DNA from: Ceriagrion tenellum
Taxonomy: Eukaryota > Arthropoda > Insecta > Odonata > Coenagrionidae
Assembly: GCA_963169105.1 (NCBI GenBank)
Contig: OY720633.1
Span: 36,968,795-37,032,794 of the forward strand
Length of the DNA stretch: 64,000 nucleotides
Reading direction: 5' to 3'
Under the pieces are notes generated by a model, which ran no database searches, had not been told where the DNA came from, and saw only the letters and a program-made list of their open reading frames with translations. The translations under genes and the position numbers were made by a program. Shown here piece by piece: positions 60,731 to 64,000 of the stretch; position 1 is the stretch's first letter, and each line of letters begins with the position of its first letter.

Positions 60731-61350
60731 CGCGCAATCGCCTGCTGCGCTGATGAACTCCAAGATCGTGTGATCGACTGGCGATGTCATGTGGCGAAGT
60801 GTGTTTCAGGGCGTTCCGTCCAAGTGAAACGTGACGACAAGTGATAGCTTGACGAGCTCGCAGGAGCACACAACCTCCCTTTAAAACTCAAATGAAAAGG
60901 GAAAAAATATGAACGAACCTCCGATGTGATTGGTAATTTTTAATGCCACGCCGTTACTTTCCCGCGTGTGTATCGTTGTTCGGTATGAAACGAGTAGAAA
61001 AAAAAACAAGTGACCGGCGCTACGGCTTTTCGCGGGATTTTCTCTCCGATGTTGACCCATTTTTTTTAACGTGTACCTATTCATGGGAGATTGATGCGGA
61101 GCGATCGAACGGAGGGTGAGGTTAGTGGCTGAGAGGGCGCTGGGGGGTAGTGTGACCGGTCCGTTGAGCCTGACACGAGGACGGCGGGTGGGAGGGAGGG
61201 GGAGTGCAGGGAGGCAGGCAGGCGGGCGGAGTGGATGTGGGTTTTGTGGATGAGGAGAAAGAGAGGGACTACCCCTCGGCATATCATTCAAAAAACGGAG
61301 CACGCCCAGCGGAGGGCGGAGCGAAGGTCGCGCGTGTAAACTTCCCATTT
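60731..61350. promoter_or_regulatory. GC/CpG-rich block, possible regulatory region
   Basis: CpG-rich words (GTGACCGGCGCTACGG, TTTTCGCGGGATTTTC, GGACGGCGGGTGGG) and a C-rich minus strand give a 155-codon Pro/Leu-rich minus frame (60881-61348) that I read as composition. Together with the purine tract to 61560 and the 57.8-kb island it could mark a promoter zone. No gene is identified. Confidence 0.3.
61186..61202 (+). other. Canonical G-quadruplex motif
   Basis: GGG-T-GGG-A-GGG-A-GGGGG: four G runs with single-base loops, the most stable G4 class. It lies in the CpG-rich block. Confidence 0.7.
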
Positions 61351-64000
61351 CTTTTTTCTTTCCACCCGTTCCCCTCCTCGTCTCCCGCTCTATTTTTTTT
61401 CATTAACAAGGGTAACACAAGAATGGAGAAAGGCCGGGAGCTGGGCCGAGAGAATGAGTGGATTATAAGCAGAGGCGTGAGTGGAAACTCCGGAGAAACG
61501 AAACTCTCGGTGGATGAGGGGAAGTGCGTACAGAACGAAGGAAAATAAAACTAGGCGGAAAAAAAGGAAATTGGGTTAGTATCCGATGGCTGACTTTCTA
61601 TCCCGACGAACCGAGTCACAGCATGCAAGGATATTATACTGTGGAGTGTCTACTTCAGTTACAGACAGTGGAGGCCTGATTCCTTATTCAGTTTTATGCG
61701 GAGGGCACTGCAATTGCGGTGATATGTCCGTCAATTGTAGACCACTTGGAAGGCGTGACAGCCGTCCTCATTTTTCATGATTAATTTTCTGCCCGGGAAG
61801 ATTTTCTACATCATTTAACATGAATGTATAGGAGGAGATTTGGACACAAGGAGATTCGGCTTCGTAAATCCGTACTAGGACCACCCAATCCTATTGCCTA
61901 TGGAAAATACTCCGTTTAAATTTTCACTCATTTTCACCTTTTAGAAAATTGAAACACGGCCACAGCCCCTAGAATTTTGCAAAATAATGTCCTAAGATTT
62001 CTTGTCCCCTACTCCGAGTATTATGGTATATCCAATCCATGATATCATCCCTGAGCATGTATAGAGCATTTTGTCTGGATGCTAGTACCCAAGAAGACCG
62101 GTCAGCCGTTTATTGAGGGAAAGAACTCTTTAATTAATGCTGACTGAGTCAAATTAGATCCTCATAAATAAGTATTAACTATGGAACTGGGGAAAAATGG
62201 AAAAAAGAGCCAAATCTAAATTGATATCTAATTTGTACAATGTTTACTTATTTTGACCAAACGGAAAACTAAATGGCATTATTTCAAAGCAGCTTAACTT
62301 CCAGGTTGGATGCAGAAACTTTCGTTGTCATTAATTGATTAGAAAGATAGATTGAATGGTGATTAGAAAGATAGAAAGTTCATAGACAGTGGCACCTCTC
62401 CCTCCCGTGCTTCAATTATAGTGAAAATAGTTGTCATTATAAAAAGTTTTATTTCCTTTTTATCAAAAGTTTTATTTTCAAACATGGACAATAAGCTTGC
62501 ACTTTTAGGTAAAGTATTGCCTGAATATTGGAAAAAAGTACCTGCCGAATTTTTTTTTCATAACTGTTGGAAATTTTCGAAGTGTAGGTACCAAGCCAAA
62601 TTCAAGTTCATTTCCGCTATAATAAGATGGTTATACGTTAGTTGCGGTCATACTCATCACTTTATAATTAGAGTGAGATAATTTGGAAGGGATAACTTTA
62701 CATTTTAAAAAATTCTTGACAGTGTTTTCATGGATACATAGGGAAAGGCGTCCTGAAAGTCCTATTTTTAAATCAAAAGCCGTCATTTTCTGAGCCGTAG
62801 AGATTTACCTTGGAATATTTTGCCTTGAATTACGATAATTATTTGCTAATATCACATATACAGAAACTGTTTACTCAATTCTCAATATCATGGCATTTTT
62901 AGTGGGAAAAAAATACTCTATTTTAATTTTCACTCTTTTTCGCCTTTCAGCTCGTATCATTTTCCAAATAAATTCTCGAAAAATTAGACGTAGACGGCAA
63001 GATTTTGTTAAAATTTTCAAAAAGGTTACATAATTTTTAATAAGCAACAAGTATGAATGAACTCCATAGCTTGTTTTGGCTTGAAATTTATCAGCGTACC
63101 CTTTGGCGCCTCGTCTATGTGTACCCCTCCACCCCGTTACTTCCTGCCCTTGCGATTCTCCCCTCACCAAGCTACTCGCCTGTCCGCCGTGACGCAAATG
63201 GCCTCAGCTTTCTCCTCAAATAGCCAATCCACCTACACAGTGAAAAGATAACCCAACGAGGAAGGAAGAAAGGAGAGGGAAAACACAAAAAAGGAGCAAA
63301 TAATCAAGTTGAGCGACAGAAATTTGTCGAGAGGTCATCTCTTTTTTTCTGTTTGCGCTGGAGTCGATGAGACCGTCCGAACCGGAAGTGAGCACCACCA
63401 ATTAGGGGGTGGCATCTAGGGAGAGGGATATCTGTGAAGAGGTGAAGAAAGGTCACTGAAAAGATGAATTATGGCGACCGTGTTATTCTGGGAGACCGGA
63501 TTGGCCATTGGCGCAAAGAAGACCTCCCACCAAATATTATCCACCGAATATTATCGGTGCGCTAAGATTGGAAGCTTTGGAATCATTTCACTGTAACTAG
63601 CCATTAATCATTCTGACATGTCTCAGCCTTGTTCCTCTAGTTCGTATTGCGCACTCATGTTCTCTTACACAGTGAGCAATTCTCATGCATATGCTATTTT
63701 TGCTAATTAATTATTAAAGGCGATACGTCCGCCTGATGGTATACATGCCCGTCAATGCTCGACTGCGTGATAAGGATAGTTACTGCTGCTAGAGGAATAA
63801 AATTTGACTAATCGATTCGCTGTTTGGCCCTCTTTTTTGACATTCCAAGATATGAATCCTGAGGAAAAATTGTGGAAACTATTGTAACATTTTAGAAATT
63901 GGCCTAAATGCTAAGGATATTGCCACAAATTCTTTCCGCGTCTCATCCACGCATGATAGCATTCATTCACCTAAGAGAACCCTGGCATATTTGTATATCA
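61351..64000. other. No recognisable gene
   Basis: A purine-rich part to about 61560, then AT-rich DNA. Frames such as 108 codons on the minus strand (62871-63197) and 114 codons on the plus strand (61204-61548) have no recognised motif and are not called. Confidence 0.4.

Noticed and set aside
60881..61348. 155-codon minus-strand Pro/Leu-rich frame
   Set aside because: Explained by the G-rich plus strand; no domain and no conserved pattern.
1..64000. CRISPR arrays, operons, phage or defence islands
   Set aside because: The sequence is eukaryotic in character (splice donor, LINE/PLE/piggyBac relics, low gene density); no regularly spaced repeats with unique spacers were seen.

Overview
The window looks like animal nuclear DNA, probably from an arthropod and most likely an insect; the species cannot be fixed from sequence alone. 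It is AT-rich, nearly gene-free and littered with short decayed mobile elements. There are no bacterial-style operons. The one convincing gene piece is a GC-rich exon ending in a consensus eukaryotic splice donor. A run of 200 Ns (39726-39925) is an assembly gap.

Layout. From 1 to 6.4 kb there is unannotatable DNA with two tRNA-derived SINE heads. At 6511-7393 (+) lies the first coding exon of a low-complexity, basic, Ser/Gly/Ala/His/Gln-rich protein I do not recognise. Its donor boundary is copied in a tandem duplication (7389-7808). No later exon could be recognised, so the rest of the window may be its first intron plus intergenic DNA. From 9.8 kb on, the recognisable content is mobile DNA: three structured ends that resemble Penelope-like element (PLE) termini with hammerhead-ribozyme-like cores (9.97, 41.1 and 48.7 kb), and a decayed PLE GIY-YIG endonuclease (21.9-22.1 kb, -). 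There are C-terminal reverse-transcriptase fragments of non-LTR elements at 13.5 (+), 34.8-35.2 (-), 37.6 (+) and 38.5-38.9 kb (-). A nested pair sits at 46.48-47.99 kb, where a plus-strand LINE has inserted into a minus-strand LINE and left a 9-bp target duplication. There is a TTAA-flanked piggyBac-like non-autonomous element at 45.2-45.7 kb and a second candidate at 52.4-52.6 kb.

Other structure includes a perfect 58-bp palindrome (53854-53911), several local duplications, two head-to-head tRNA-derived SINE heads (50.7-50.9 kb), a dense G-quadruplex motif (61186-61202), and CpG-rich islands without a recognisable ORF (10.4, 57.8 and 61 kb). A minus-strand frame at 24.68-25.42 kb that needs frameshifts may be a decayed retrocopy of an unknown protein.

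I see no operon, CRISPR array, complete tRNA or rRNA gene, or intact transposon. Functional statements about elements are family-level inferences from motifs read by eye; no database search was run.
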